NCBI RefSeq assembly: GCF_000390185.1
Contig: NZ_AQHR01000110.1
Coordinates: forward strand, 1 to 64,000
DNA length: 64,000 nucleotides
Reading direction: 5' to 3'
Source: Lunatimonas lonarensis
GTDB lineage: Bacteria > Bacteroidota > Bacteroidia > Cytophagales > Cyclobacteriaceae
Positions 33,056-43,071 of the stretch are shown one piece after another. Under the pieces are notes generated by a model that ran no database searches, had not been told where the DNA came from, and worked only from the letters and a program-made list of their open reading frames with translations. Position numbers and translations under genes: made by a program. Every line of letters begins with the position of its first letter. Positions within the stretch are counted from its first letter, which is position 1.

Positions 33056-34624
33056 ATGAAGCAATCTGCCGTCGACCCCGCGTGTACCCACCAGTTTTCG
33101 CCCCTGTTTTTGGATTACATCGATCAAAAAGAAGGTCTGAAGCCTTTTTATTCGTTTTTTCCAACGATCGAGAACTTTGGTGATGCGGTCCGAAACCGAC
33201 GGTTTCCGAAGCTAAACAGGGAAGTACTGGTACAGGAGTTGCGTCAGCAATATGAGGGCATTGGAGACCGGGACGTGGTGGAGAAGCAGTTGGAGCAATT
33301 GCTGGAGGAACGGACTTTTACCGTCACCACCGGTCACCAGCTAAATCTTATGACGGGTCCGCTGTATTTTATCTTTAAAATTGTTTCTACGATTAATTTG
33401 GCCAAGCGCCTAAACGATAGCTACCCCGACTTTCACTTTGTGCCTGTGTATTGGATGGCTTCCGAGGACCACGATTTTGAGGAAATCAATCATTTTGTCA
33501 TGGACGGCACCAAGTATACCTGGGAAAGCGAGCAGACTGGTCCCGTAGGTGCATTTAAAATGGATAAGTCCATCAAGGATCTTATCGCTCAGTTGCGGTT
33601 TTTGCCGGATTTTTTCCGGCAGGCCTACTTGGAATCCGAGGACTTGGCAGAAGCGGTCAGGAAATATGTTCATAGCCTCTTTGGGGCAGAGGGATTGGTG
33701 GTTTTGGATGCCAACCGTGCACCCCTAAAGCGACTGTTTGCGCCAGTGATCGAGGACGACCTGCTCACCCAGCGTGCCAACGGCCTCGTAAAGGAGCAAA
33801 ATGACCGATTGGAACGGATGGGATATAAGACCCAGATCTACCCCAGAGAGATCAATTTCTTTTATATGCCCGAGGGAATGCGGGATCGGATAGTCCGAAC
33901 GGACGCCGGGTATGAGGTAGTAGGCACAGATACGTTGCGTTGGAGTGAGGCGGAGCTTTTGGAAGAGTTGAACATCCACCCCGAGCGTTTTAGTCCCAAT
34001 GTGGTGATGAGGCCGCTTTATCAGGAAGTGATTTTACCAAATGTCGCTTACCTGGGTGGGCCGGCCGAAGTTGCCTATTGGTTTCAGTTGAAGGGTATTT
34101 TTGACCATTATCAAGTGGATTATCCCGCTGTTATGCCGCGGAATTTTGGGCTGGTGATCCCAAAGGCTGTGTCCCGAAAGGTGCAGGCCCTGGGCTTGGA
34201 CGTGACCGAGCTGTTCAAGACCTATGATGAGCTGCGTATTGCCTATACCCTGTCCCATGCAGAATCAGATCTTTTGCTGACCGAGGAGCAGGAAGAACTT
34301 GGCAAACTGTACGAAAAAATCAGGCATCGCCTGGGGGGTGCAGATCCGACCCTGGAAGCTGCCGTGCTGGCCGCTGAGACCCGTGGCAGGAAAATGTTGG
34401 GTCAGCTTGCGGTCAAACTGCGGAAGGCAGAAGAAAAGAAGCATCAGGTGGCGATCCGTCGGATCGGAGAAGTTAAGGCCGCTTTGTTTCCCGGTGGCTC
34501 GCCTCAAGAACGGAAGGAAAATTTTTTGGGGTTTTACCTAGACAGACCGGAAATTCTATCGGAATTTTTGGCCACCTTTGATCCGTTGGATTTTCGCGTC
34601 GTGGTGATGGATTTGGATGGTTGA
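33056..34624 (+). CDS. bshC: bacillithiol biosynthesis cysteine-adding enzyme BshC
   Basis: A 522-residue BshC, which adds cysteine to glucosaminyl-malate in bacillithiol synthesis. Conserved stretches are TVTTGHQLNLMTGPLYFIFKI (quoted in part), FVPVYWMASEDHDFEEINHF and LGGPAEVAYWFQLKGIFD. The chain has the usual length and a coiled-coil region near 430-460. It overlaps the next gene by 8 bp. BshA and BshB are not in the window. Confidence 0.9.
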   Translation: MKQSAVDPACTHQFSPLFLDYIDQKEGLKPFYSFFPTIENFGDAVRNRRFPKLNREVLVQELRQQYEGIGDRDVVEKQLEQLLEERTFTVTTGHQLNLMTGPLYFIFKIVSTINLAKRLNDSYPDFHFVPVYWMASEDHDFEEINHFVMDGTKYTWESEQTGPVGAFKMDKSIKDLIAQLRFLPDFFRQAYLESEDLAEAVRKYVHSLFGAEGLVVLDANRAPLKRLFAPVIEDDLLTQRANGLVKEQNDRLERMGYKTQIYPREINFFYMPEGMRDRIVRTDAGYEVVGTDTLRWSEAELLEELNIHPERFSPNVVMRPLYQEVILPNVAYLGGPAEVAYWFQLKGIFDHYQVDYPAVMPRNFGLVIPKAVSRKVQALGLDVTELFKTYDELRIAYTLSHAESDLLLTEEQEELGKLYEKIRHRLGGADPTLEAAVLAAETRGRKMLGQLAVKLRKAEEKKHQVAIRRIGEVKAALFPGGSPQERKENFLGFYLDRPEILSEFLATFDPLDFRVVVMDLDG

Positions 34625-35195
34625 AGAGAAGAAGCGAATACGGCGGGAGTATAAACAAAAGCGTGCGATGCTCGGACAGGAGCAAAGAAAGCAGCTGTGC
34701 GCGGATTTGTCGGATCAGGCGGTGGCTTTTTTGTCGGGGAGGCAAGAGATACAGCACATTCATGTATTTTTGCCTATTGAGCGATTATTGGAAATTGACA
34801 CGGGCCTGTTGATAAACCGCCTTTTTCTGGAGGGGAAGAAGCTCTACACGTCGGTTACGGATTTTGACCGGCAAACTATGCAGACCGTTTTATTGGCCCC
34901 TGACATGAAGTGGAAAAAGGACCAACAGGGTATTTCCATACCCGACCCACTTGTATACGAGGAAGACGAGCATCTGATCGATTTGGTGTTTGTGCCACTT
35001 TTGGCATTTGATTTGGAGGGATACCGTATTGGGTATGGCATGGGGTACTACGATCGTTTTTTTTCCAGGATACCGCAGTCGGTATGGCGGGTAGGCCTTT
35101 CCTACTTTGAGCCAGAAAGATTACTTCCCCGCGAACCTCACGACGTGCCTTTGCATGCCTGTGTCATGCCCAATAAATGGATGTATTTTCAATAG
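34617..35195 (+). CDS. 5-formyltetrahydrofolate cyclo-ligase
   Basis: A 192-residue ATP-dependent cyclo-ligase converting 5-formyl-THF to 5,10-methenyl-THF. Motifs are the basic start KKRIRREYKQKR, DLVFVPLLAFDLEGYRIGYGMGYYDRFF (the GxGxGYYDR substrate/ATP loop) and VWRVGLSYFEPE. Its ATG overlaps the end of bshC by 8 bp. Confidence 0.9.
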   Translation: MVEEKKRIRREYKQKRAMLGQEQRKQLCADLSDQAVAFLSGRQEIQHIHVFLPIERLLEIDTGLLINRLFLEGKKLYTSVTDFDRQTMQTVLLAPDMKWKKDQQGISIPDPLVYEEDEHLIDLVFVPLLAFDLEGYRIGYGMGYYDRFFSRIPQSVWRVGLSYFEPERLLPREPHDVPLHACVMPNKWMYFQ

Positions 35196-35220
35196 TATTA
35201 CTAAACTTAACGTTGTTTTT

Positions 35221-35706
35221 ATGAAGCGGAAAATTGGGTTGTTTGTTTTTGGGGTGTTGGTGATGTTGCTGACATCCGAGGTAAAGGCGCAGTCCTACGC
35301 CACCGGTATTGGACTGAGGTCGGGTGTGAGTAATGGATTGACCGTAAAGCATTTTATCGAAACCGATCTGGCCATCGAGGGAATCCTTCACAGCAGGTGG
35401 CGTGGCCTAGTGATTACCGGCTTGATCGAGAAGCACGTGGATATCTCAGAGGTGCGGGGATTACGGTGGTTTTATGGAGGAGGAGCTCACATCGGCTCTT
35501 GGAATGGAAACCGAAATCCTCCCTGGGCTGACTCGGGATTTGGAGGGGCCACGGTGTTTGGGATCGACGGGATAATAGGACTGGATTATATTTTTACGGG
35601 TGCTCCTATTAATCTTTCCCTTGATTATAAGCCGGCATTCAATATCACCAATAACGCCGGTTTCTGGGGAGATGAAGTGGCATTGTCCATACGCTTTGCC
35701 TTTTAG
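35221..35706 (+). CDS. exported beta-barrel-like protein (161 aa)
   Basis: A signal peptide (MKRKIGLFVFGVLVMLLTSEVKA) precedes ~138 residues with alternating hydrophobic/polar strands and a final aromatic residue (SIRFAF), which suits a small outer-membrane beta-barrel. ATG at 35221 is chosen because the signal peptide starts there; the upstream extension overlaps the preceding gene. No specific function. A terminator follows. Confidence 0.7.
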   Translation: MKRKIGLFVFGVLVMLLTSEVKAQSYATGIGLRSGVSNGLTVKHFIETDLAIEGILHSRWRGLVITGLIEKHVDISEVRGLRWFYGGGAHIGSWNGNRNPPWADSGFGGATVFGIDGIIGLDYIFTGAPINLSLDYKPAFNITNNAGFWGDEVALSIRFAF

Positions 35707-35742
35707 CGCAATTGGTTCCTGAGTAAATACGATAAAACGAAA

Positions 35743-35777
35743 AACGCCGGAGAACTCTTTAGCTCTCCGGCGTTTTT
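35743..35777. terminator. bidirectional terminator
   Basis: AACGCCGGAGA and TCTCCGGCGTT pair around a ~10-nt loop, with A-tract on one side and eight T on the other. It separates converging genes 35221-35706 and 35795-36943. Confidence 0.85.
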
Positions 35778-35794
35778 TTTAGGTGGGCTATTTC

Positions 35795-36943
35795 CTACCC
35801 TTGTGGCACCAATTTGATCAGTAGCCCGGTGGCTTCGGTGACTGCGTAGATATACCCATCGGGGCTTTGCGCCACGTGGCGTACCCGACCTATGTCCTGC
35901 AGGATCCGCTCTTCCCGAACGAACTCGGTACCCTGGAGTTCCACCCGGTTGATATGCTGTTTGGCAAGTGCCCCTACCAGTAGGTTGCCTTTCCAGGATG
36001 GATATTTGTCGGATGTCACGAAAGCCGCACCGCAGGGGGCAATCGAAGGTCTCCAGAAATGGATCGGCTGCTCCATGCCGGAGCGTACGGTGTCTTCTGT
36101 GATGATGGTATCATCGTAATTGATGCCGTAGGTGATTTCAGGCCAGCCATAGTTTTTACCTTTTTGGATCAGGTTGATTTCATCGCCGCCTTTTGGGCCA
36201 TGTTCAATACCCCATACACGGTCATTGGCAGCGTCATACACCAGCCCTTGAGGGTTTCGGTTGCCGTAGGTCCAAATAGAAGGAATGGCGTCAGGCTCAT
36301 TGACAAATGGATTGTCGGTTGGGATCCTGCCGTCGTCGTGGATGCGGTGGATTTTGCCATGGGAATTTTTCAGGGTTTGGGCGTTTTCGGGATTCGCACC
36401 CCTGTCTCCATTGCTGAAGAACAGGTAGTTTTGCTTATCAAATATGATCCGGCAACCGAAATGCCTGCCACCTTCTACGGCTGGGGTAGTGATTATTAGG
36501 TCCTCCTGCTCTACGAGTCGGTTTCCATCGATTTTGGCCCGCATGATAGCGGTGGCTCCGCCCCCTTCTACCGGCTTGGCGTAGGCTAGGTAGATCCAGC
36601 CATTTTGCGCGTAGTCAGGATGGAGTTGGATATCCAAGAGGCCTGCTTGATTCACTTCATGCACCGCAGGCACGCCCTCCAGTTTCTGGCCGGTATACGC
36701 ATCGTTTTCGAACACGAGGATTTCGCCTTTTCGTTCCGTTACCAGCATTCTGCCGTCCGGAAGCCAAGCTATGCCCCAAGGGTTTTCCAAGTCGGTGTAG
36801 AGGGTGTCTACTTTGATGAGGTGTTGCTCGGTGCTGACTGCATAGGGATCGATTTCTAGGATCGCTTCGGGAGTTTTGTCATCGCAGGAACTGAAAGCAA
36901 TCAGCCCCGGTAGGAGCACATACAATGTGTAATGTAGTTTCAT
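35795..36943 (-). CDS. PQQ-dependent sugar dehydrogenase-like lipoprotein
   Basis: A 382-residue six-bladed propeller of the glucose/sorbosone dehydrogenase type. Signal MKLHYTLYVLLPGLIAFSSC with lipidated Cys at ~20. Motifs: NPWGIAWLPDGRMLVTERKG, LHPDYAQNGWIYLAYA, YGNRNPQGLVYD, EHGPKGGDEINL and NYGWPEITYG, all typical of soluble aldose sugar dehydrogenases that use PQQ and calcium. ATG at 36943 is set by the signal peptide. Its leader shares a 25-nt motif with dsbD. Confidence 0.85.
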   Translation of the reverse strand: MKLHYTLYVLLPGLIAFSSCDDKTPEAILEIDPYAVSTEQHLIKVDTLYTDLENPWGIAWLPDGRMLVTERKGEILVFENDAYTGQKLEGVPAVHEVNQAGLLDIQLHPDYAQNGWIYLAYAKPVEGGGATAIMRAKIDGNRLVEQEDLIITTPAVEGGRHFGCRIIFDKQNYLFFSNGDRGANPENAQTLKNSHGKIHRIHDDGRIPTDNPFVNEPDAIPSIWTYGNRNPQGLVYDAANDRVWGIEHGPKGGDEINLIQKGKNYGWPEITYGINYDDTIITEDTVRSGMEQPIHFWRPSIAPCGAAFVTSDKYPSWKGNLLVGALAKQHINRVELQGTEFVREERILQDIGRVRHVAQSPDGYIYAVTEATGLLIKLVPQG

Positions 36944-36948
36944 ATGAT

Positions 36949-36973
36949 TATAATTGTTTTTCAATGGTCTGAA
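36949..36973 (-). promoter_or_regulatory. 25-nt leader motif shared with dsbD
   Basis: On the minus strand this runs TTCAGACCATTGAAAA, one variable base, then CAATTATA, ending 5 nt before the start codon. The same 25 nt, with one mismatch, precede dsbD at 57489-57513. It may be a shared regulatory or translation-initiation region. Confidence 0.45.
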
Positions 36974-37613
36974 CCCTCTCCTGTCACTTGTTGTCAACCT
37001 CCTGGAAGATGATCATCCGGCTGTAAAATGTGAGATTCATGATCAAGCAGACTTAGTGATGCCGGTTTGACACGAGTACTCGTTCGGTCAGGAACCTATT
37101 TCAAGCTCGCAAAGATAGCTAATTCTATCGCATTCAACGATATTATTCTAAACTCCTTCCTGTGTGCATTGTTTTTTTGCCCCCCTGTTGAATGCTTTTG
37201 CCTACACAATAGAATTTGATCATGGAAGTGCGCCGATTGACTTTCGGGGAATGATCCCTTTGCATATACTATTTTGAAATTCAAATTAGGTAAACTGTGC
37301 TTTAACACGAAAAATATTATTTTTGCTAATAAAATGAAATTTTATTTCGATTTTTGCGTATAAATTAGTATATTCAATTCAATCGAAGGGAGTAGTTACT
37401 TTTGCTCGCGGAGGTTAACTAGGCCTTTGGCACTGAAAAAAGTAATCGTATTACCGAATTTTGAAAAAACCTAGCCAGCTGTCAGATTATTTTAACCCGG
37501 ATTTAACTTGTTTCACCTATAACCTATGCCAGTTAGTCGAATTATCCCAACCGTGCTTCCCTAAATTACGATATTTGAAGTAACAAACAGAAACAGCTAA
37601 AACAACGAATCAT
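36974..37613. other. long divergent intergenic region
   Basis: About 640 bp without a convincing gene. The plus-strand box TACTTTTG at 37397-37404 matches the -7 motif and could start the LruC transcript with a ~200-nt leader. The stretch 37300-37380 is very A/T-rich and contains near-palindromic AAATGAAATTTTATTT. Confidence 0.45.
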
Positions 37614-38042
37614 ATGAAATGGGCAATTAACAATCGATGGGGAGGATTTTTACTCGCGGCGTTCCTGCTTGCGGCTACCTCCTGTATGCCGGATCCGCTC
37701 GAGGAGGGTCCGAAGGATAATTTGGATACACCGTTGGCAGGATTGGCTGCCAGTTCTTCCTTTACCTGGTCTACCTTCAGACAGGTGGAGGTTTCTGTCA
37801 AAGCTCTACCTCTTCCGGCCACAGTGGAACGTAGGATGACGCTCAGTACGATGGATGGAGACGTGTTCTTCGCGGGTCTTCAGTCTATGTCGGAAGACTT
37901 CAACATGCAGTTTACACTTCCCAACCATGTGACAGGCATCAAGATGACGTTTGGAGATATTGTAAAAGAAGGGGAAATCCAGTCATCAAAGGTCGTATTT
38001 CAATACTTCACAGCACTGGACAATGCCGATTTAGACGAGTAG
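37614..38042 (+). CDS. hypothetical lipoprotein upstream of LruC protein (142 aa)
   Basis: Signal MKWAINNRWGGFLLAAFLLAATSC gives a lipidated Cys at 24, followed by MPDPLEEG and a ~100-residue beta-rich domain (QVEVSVKALPLPATVERRMTLSTMDGDVF). 21 bp separates it from the LruC gene, so the two are co-transcribed and may work as a surface pair. Family not recognised. Confidence 0.65.
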   Translation: MKWAINNRWGGFLLAAFLLAATSCMPDPLEEGPKDNLDTPLAGLAASSSFTWSTFRQVEVSVKALPLPATVERRMTLSTMDGDVFFAGLQSMSEDFNMQFTLPNHVTGIKMTFGDIVKEGEIQSSKVVFQYFTALDNADLDE

Positions 38043-38063
38043 TACCCTTAAAACGAATTTACC

Positions 38064-39551
38064 ATGAAAAATATAACTTATATTCTAGTCGGTTTGATCT
38101 TTGGGTTTCAGATTGCCCAAGCGCAAACTATCAAAAACGATGCAGAGGCTGGCAGCAGGGACGTATATGCCGCCCAATGCTGGGCATTTGGAGCCGTGAC
38201 GGTTAGCAATAATGCAAGCACGTTGATTTCCGGAAGCTTTAGTTTCAGAAGCAACCAGGTCACCAACGAATCCAATACAGCCACTTGGATCAAAACACCT
38301 TGGATTATGCCATTGGAGGGAGAAATAAGCTTTGACACGAGACTAGATGGTACCCAAGGAGGAAACCGAAACATTTTGATCCAGTTTATCCCCTTTGATG
38401 CCAGTCAGCCCAATGGAGAGGGTAAAGAGGTATTGTTTTATCAATATGATTTTCCCAATCCGATAACCAATCAGACTACGAAGAGGCAGGTAACCGCCCG
38501 TATGCCAAGAGAGATAATTGGAAAGCCCCATAAGATTTTTATCAGCTTTGTGGGAACAGGGGGTACTGCCCGTGTTGGTTTGGACGATTTGGTCATCCCT
38601 GGCGAATACTTCTCAGATCCCTCACGCGGTTGCGGTTTGGCGAGCACGGTAAAGGATACCGATGGTGATGGTGTCGCGGATACCGACGATGCCTACCCAG
38701 AAGATCCCTTTAGGGCATTTGACAACCCCTTTCCGGCTAAGGGCTACAGTACCTTGATGTTTGAGGATTTATGGCCCGCGCTAGGTGACTACGACTTCAA
38801 TGACCTTGTGGTTGACTACCGTATCAATCGGGTGACGGATGCAAAGGGTGAGATTGTGGAGCTGCTCATTGAGCTTAGAACCCGGGCTGCGGGTGCGGGA
38901 TACCGCAATGGATTTGGGATCGAATTTACGGGAATAGATCCTGCATCGGTACTCTCCGTAGAAGGTGCCAAGATATCCGGATCGGTTCACTCCTTTGAAA
39001 ACAACGGTACAGAAGCAGGAACAAAATTTCTGACGATCATTCCTTATGACAATGTATACAACGTGTTGCCTCACCCAGGCCAGGGCACAGGGGTAAATAC
39101 CACCCCGGGGGGTCCCTTTCAGCAGGTAAATATACAAAAGCTGGTGGTCACCTTTAAGCAGGATGGCAAACCCGGATCGGCAGGTGCCGTGAGCTTGAGA
39201 TCACTGGGACCGGACAACTTTAACCCTTTCCTGATCGCAAACCAAAATAGGGGAATAGAGGTGCACTTACCTGGAAAACAACCCACTGCACTGGCAGATA
39301 AGAGTCTGTTCGGAACAAAAGACGATGGTTCCTCTTCTGATGAGCGATCCATGTACCGCAGCAAAAACAGCTACCTGCCCTGGGCTTTGCATGTAAATGA
39401 GAATATTCCATACATGCAGGAAGGTGCTACTTTCCTAAAGGGATACCTTAAGTTTGCAGACTGGGTAAAGTCAAACGGTCAGATGTATGAGGACTGGTAC
39501 ATGGACAAGTCCGGATACCGAAACAACGAGGCTCTGCTGAATATCAAGTAA
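38064..39551 (+). CDS. LruC domain-containing exported protein
   Basis: A 495-residue protein with a signal peptide (to QAQA, ~residue 20). Residues ~25-180 form a beta-sandwich-like domain (SGSFSFRSNQV; KIFISFVGTGGTARVGLDDL). A thrombospondin type 3-like calcium repeat follows (DTDGDGVADTDDAYPED), then the LruC domain from ~225 (LMFEDLWPALGDYDFNDLVVDYRINRV) to the end. LruC was named in Leptospira; in Bacteroidota such proteins are surface or secreted and of unknown role. Confidence 0.8.
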   Translation: MKNITYILVGLIFGFQIAQAQTIKNDAEAGSRDVYAAQCWAFGAVTVSNNASTLISGSFSFRSNQVTNESNTATWIKTPWIMPLEGEISFDTRLDGTQGGNRNILIQFIPFDASQPNGEGKEVLFYQYDFPNPITNQTTKRQVTARMPREIIGKPHKIFISFVGTGGTARVGLDDLVIPGEYFSDPSRGCGLASTVKDTDGDGVADTDDAYPEDPFRAFDNPFPAKGYSTLMFEDLWPALGDYDFNDLVVDYRINRVTDAKGEIVELLIELRTRAAGAGYRNGFGIEFTGIDPASVLSVEGAKISGSVHSFENNGTEAGTKFLTIIPYDNVYNVLPHPGQGTGVNTTPGGPFQQVNIQKLVVTFKQDGKPGSAGAVSLRSLGPDNFNPFLIANQNRGIEVHLPGKQPTALADKSLFGTKDDGSSSDERSMYRSKNSYLPWALHVNENIPYMQEGATFLKGYLKFADWVKSNGQMYEDWYMDKSGYRNNEALLNIK

Positions 39552-39666
39552 GCTGGGAAAAGCGCCAACTGCCTTTACACGCTGCCTTGTTCCAAAGCGA
39601 ACCTGAAATTGGGCTAATGGACAGCGGCAGATGACCGGCCAACACCTTACAGTTCCAAGACGGAAA

Positions 39667-39702
39667 AAAGGGAGATCCAATATGGACACTCCCTTTTTTT
39701 GA
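39667..39702. terminator. bidirectional terminator
   Basis: AAAAAAGGGAG and CTCCCTTTTTTT pair around a ~14-nt loop. It lies between the converging LruC and M23 peptidase genes. Confidence 0.8.
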
Positions 39703-39734
39703 TGGCTTTTAGGGGTTGAATCCTGCTATTTATC

Positions 39735-41003
39735 CTATTCCTTTAGCGTCAAAAGCTGTGCCGGCTCACTATAGGGAATGGATGCGAGCGTTCGAATTAT
39801 GGTTCGTTTCGTATCCTCAAAGGCCAATTTATTCTCCTCAGCGATAGGTTCTGCCGGTGGGATCTTCTCTTTTAGCCAATCCACCTGTTTGCCGTTCTTC
39901 CAAAAGCGAAAACAAAGGTGCGGCCCGGTGGCCAATCCCGTACTGCCAACGAAGCCAATAACCTGCCCCTGCCTTACCCGGGTACCGGATTTCATCCCGC
40001 TGGCAAATTTTGACATGTGCAGGTACTGGGTGGTGTAGGTAGCGTTGTGTTTTATCTTTATGTAATTGCCATTACCACTGCTGTATCCGGCCTCAACCAC
40101 GGTGCCATCCCCCACGGACCGTATCTCGGTGCCGGTAGGCGCGGCGTAATCGGTTCCTAAATGGGGTTTGTATGTTTTTTGTACCGGATGAAAGCGATTT
40201 AAGTTATACCTAGAGCTTATGCGCGTAAATTTTAAGGGATCGCGTAGGAAAGCCTTTTTAAGGCTTTCTCCCTTTTGGTCAAAATACGATAATTCTCCGT
40301 TTTGTAAGAAAGGGATCGCATGATACGGTTCACCCATGTGCTCGAAGTAAGCTGCTTCGATATCCTCTATTCCAACCACGTTGCCGTCTATTTGTTTTTC
40401 GGTAAAAACGACCTTAAACTTATCCCCTTTTTGCAATCGTTGGAAGTCAACGACCCAGCCATACAGATCGGCAAACTGGTCAATCAGGTCGGGCGTAAGC
40501 CCCAATTCCACCATGTTTACATAAAGCGAACGGCTGATCGTGCCACCGATTTCCCGCTTTACAAGCTCTACGGGTTTGCTTTCTTTATACACATTGGCAT
40601 CGTCCAATTTAAAGACCACAAACTCTGTTTGATTGGGCTCATAGATGAAGTATTGCGCCAAAAGGGTGTCTTTGGGCGTCAACACGGTAAATCTCTTGTT
40701 GAAGGCAATCCTTTTCACATCGAAGATGTCTTTGGATTTTTTCGCAATCTCATCGATAACCTGATAGGACACATTGAAAGGACTGAGAATGGTAGACAGT
40801 GTCTGATTGCGCTCCACGGTGCCCTCGATTACCTCAAAGTTTTCGATATTGATACCGAAAAGGATTTTTTCCTGTTTATCAATTATCTCCTCGGGTACAT
40901 GCGATAGGTTTTCATCCTCCACCGGAGTGTACCAAAATTGGTAGAAGGCAAAACCAGCAGAAAGCAACAAAAAAGATCCCAGGGTTATCCAAATGTATTT
41001 CAT
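39735..41003 (-). CDS. M23 family peptidase with HxC instead of HxH
   Basis: A 422-residue cell-wall endopeptidase-like protein with one N-terminal membrane anchor (IWITLGSFLLLSAGFAFYQFW). Residues ~85-275 are LysM-less linker domains of the OapA/YebA kind. The M23 domain has HLGTDYAAP (zinc His and Asp) and DGTVVEAGYSSGNGNYIKIKH, but the usual second motif HLH reads GPHLCFRF, with Cys where the third zinc ligand His is expected. The codon is TGT. This looks like a subfamily feature rather than an error. Activity is plausible but altered zinc binding must be assumed. Confidence 0.8.
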   Translation of the reverse strand: MKYIWITLGSFLLLSAGFAFYQFWYTPVEDENLSHVPEEIIDKQEKILFGINIENFEVIEGTVERNQTLSTILSPFNVSYQVIDEIAKKSKDIFDVKRIAFNKRFTVLTPKDTLLAQYFIYEPNQTEFVVFKLDDANVYKESKPVELVKREIGGTISRSLYVNMVELGLTPDLIDQFADLYGWVVDFQRLQKGDKFKVVFTEKQIDGNVVGIEDIEAAYFEHMGEPYHAIPFLQNGELSYFDQKGESLKKAFLRDPLKFTRISSRYNLNRFHPVQKTYKPHLGTDYAAPTGTEIRSVGDGTVVEAGYSSGNGNYIKIKHNATYTTQYLHMSKFASGMKSGTRVRQGQVIGFVGSTGLATGPHLCFRFWKNGKQVDWLKEKIPPAEPIAEENKLAFEDTKRTIIRTLASIPYSEPAQLLTLKE

Positions 41004-41146
41004 GCAGAAGGGCGTGTTTCGATGGTGATGAACTTAACACAAAAGAAGGCTTTTTTTTGTAAAAAATGCAACAATTTGGGAATAATTTGACAATATAGTC
41101 CTTGCAATCTTTGCAAGGCTGTATAGCAAACTACCTGTCGAATTGC

Positions 41147-41154
41147 TATCTTTG
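41147..41154 (+). promoter_or_regulatory. predicted -7 promoter box of aspS
   Basis: TATCTTTG fits TAnnTTTG exactly and lies 31 nt before the chosen start codon at 41186. It argues against the longer open frame, whose start would be upstream of the promoter. Confidence 0.6.
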
Positions 41155-41185
41155 GCGATTCAAATCGATCAAAAGCCAATCGGAA

Positions 41186-42943
41186 ATGTTAAGGACACAT
41201 ACTTGCGGAGAATTACGGATTTCAGACATCAACAGAGAAGTTGTTTTAGCTGGCTGGGTGCAGCGGGTACGAAACAAAGGAGGCCTGATCTGGGTGGATC
41301 TTCGAGACCGATATGGCATTACCCAGTTGATCTTTGAAGAGGGATCGGGGCATACCGCCTTACTGGAGAAAGCTGCATCCTTGGGTAGGGAATTTGTAGT
41401 GCAGGCAAAGGGAACCGTAATCGAGCGTGCCTCCAAAAACGATAAAATCCCAACCGGTGAAATTGAGGTGAGACCCAGTGAGCTGAACGTCCTAAATCCG
41501 GCCAAGGTGCCTCCCTTTATCATTGAGGATGAAACAGACGGCGGGGACGATCTTCGGATGAAATACAGGTACCTCGATTTGCGCAGAAATGTGGTCCGTG
41601 AAAAGCTGCAACTCCGGCACCGCATGATGCAGGAGACCCGTAAGTTTATGGATGCCCAGCACTTCATCGAAGTGGAAACTCCGGTTCTTATCAAATCCAC
41701 TCCCGAGGGTGCCAGGGACTTCGTGGTGCCCAGCAGGATCAATCCGGGTGAATTTTATGCACTTCCCCAGTCTCCACAAACCTTTAAGCAATTGCTGATG
41801 GTGAGTGGCTTTGACCGGTATTTCCAGATTGTAAAGTGTTTTCGAGACGAGGATCTTCGGGCCGACAGGCAGCCGGAATTCACGCAGATCGACTGTGAGA
41901 TGGCTTTTGTAGAGCAGGAAGATATTCTCAATACTTTTGAGGGCCTGATTAAGCATCTCTTTGCCAGCGTCAAAGGATTAGAGCTTGGTGAAGTGGCGCG
42001 AATGACCTATGCCGATGCCATGAGATTTTATGGCAATGACAAACCGGATCTTCGGTTTGATATGAAGTTTGCCGAGTTGAACGACTTGGCGCAAGGAAAA
42101 GGCTTCCCGATCTTTGATCAGGCGGAGCTGATCGTTGGCTTTTGTGCGCAGGGTGCAGGTGAGTATACGAGAAAGCAAATCGATGCGCTTACCGATTGGG
42201 TAAAACGCCCACAGATTGGTGCTAAGGGCTTGGTATATGTAAAGTGCAATGCAGATGGCACCTTCAAGTCTTCTGTTGATAAATTTTATGGACAGGAGGA
42301 TCTAAAGGTCTGGGCAGACCGTATGGGAGCCAAAGGAGGTGATCTGCTTTTGATCCTTTCCGGTGAGGCTCCTTCTACCCGAAAGCAGCTCTCTGAATTG
42401 CGTCTCAAAATGGGCGAGGAATTGGGCCTCCGAGATAGAACGGTATTCAAGCCGCTATGGGTGCTGGATTTTCCCCTATTGGAATGGGATGAGGAGACCA
42501 AGCGGTTCCATGCCATGCACCATCCATTTACTTCCCCAAAGAAGGAGGATTTTGCCCTATTGGATACCGATCCGGGAGCGGTACGAGCCAATGCCTATGA
42601 CTTGGTAATCAATGGAGTTGAAATTGGCGGCGGCTCCATTCGGATCCACGACCGCACCGTGCAGCAAACGATGTTTAGGCACCTGGGTTTTTCGGAGGAG
42701 GAGGCCAAGGCCCAGTTTGGGTTTTTGATGGAAGCCTTTGAATACGGAGCACCTCCCCACGGTGGGATTGCCTTCGGATTTGATAGACTTTGCGCGATAT
42801 TTGGAGGTAGTGATTCGATCCGGGATTACATCGCCTTCCCCAAAAACAATTCCGGCAGGGATGTGATGATTGATTCGCCAAGCCCCATCGCGGTTGCTCA
42901 ATTGGAGGAACTGAACATTGCCCTGGCGTTGAAAAAATCCTAA
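41186..42943 (+). CDS. aspS: aspartate--tRNA ligase
   Basis: A 585-residue class II synthetase of bacterial type. Anticodon-binding OB fold first ([24 protein letters not shown]), class II motif 1 near FIEVETPVL, motif 2 in [20 protein letters not shown], a GAD insertion domain (about 290-420) and motif 3 in [26 protein letters not shown] is the typical N-terminus, so ATG at 41186 is chosen although the frame is open 28 codons upstream. Confidence 0.95.
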   Translation: MLRTHTCGELRISDINREVVLAGWVQRVRNKGGLIWVDLRDRYGITQLIFEEGSGHTALLEKAASLGREFVVQAKGTVIERASKNDKIPTGEIEVRPSELNVLNPAKVPPFIIEDETDGGDDLRMKYRYLDLRRNVVREKLQLRHRMMQETRKFMDAQHFIEVETPVLIKSTPEGARDFVVPSRINPGEFYALPQSPQTFKQLLMVSGFDRYFQIVKCFRDEDLRADRQPEFTQIDCEMAFVEQEDILNTFEGLIKHLFASVKGLELGEVARMTYADAMRFYGNDKPDLRFDMKFAELNDLAQGKGFPIFDQAELIVGFCAQGAGEYTRKQIDALTDWVKRPQIGAKGLVYVKCNADGTFKSSVDKFYGQEDLKVWADRMGAKGGDLLLILSGEAPSTRKQLSELRLKMGEELGLRDRTVFKPLWVLDFPLLEWDEETKRFHAMHHPFTSPKKEDFALLDTDPGAVRANAYDLVINGVEIGGGSIRIHDRTVQQTMFRHLGFSEEEAKAQFGFLMEAFEYGAPPHGGIAFGFDRLCAIFGGSDSIRDYIAFPKNNSGRDVMIDSPSPIAVAQLEELNIALALKKS

Positions 42944-43071
42944 GAGGAGTGCCTGTCTACTGGGTTGTTTGACCGACTATACCGATGCGAGTTACCCTCG
43001 AAGGGAACCGATCTCGGGGTTCGCATTGTATGCATGCCATTCAAGAAGGGTTCCAGATAAAAAACAGCTTG

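Noticed and set aside
37096-37308. 70-codon minus-strand ORF in the intergenic gap
   Set aside because: Composition is irregular, no start context, no similarity noticed; treated as non-coding.
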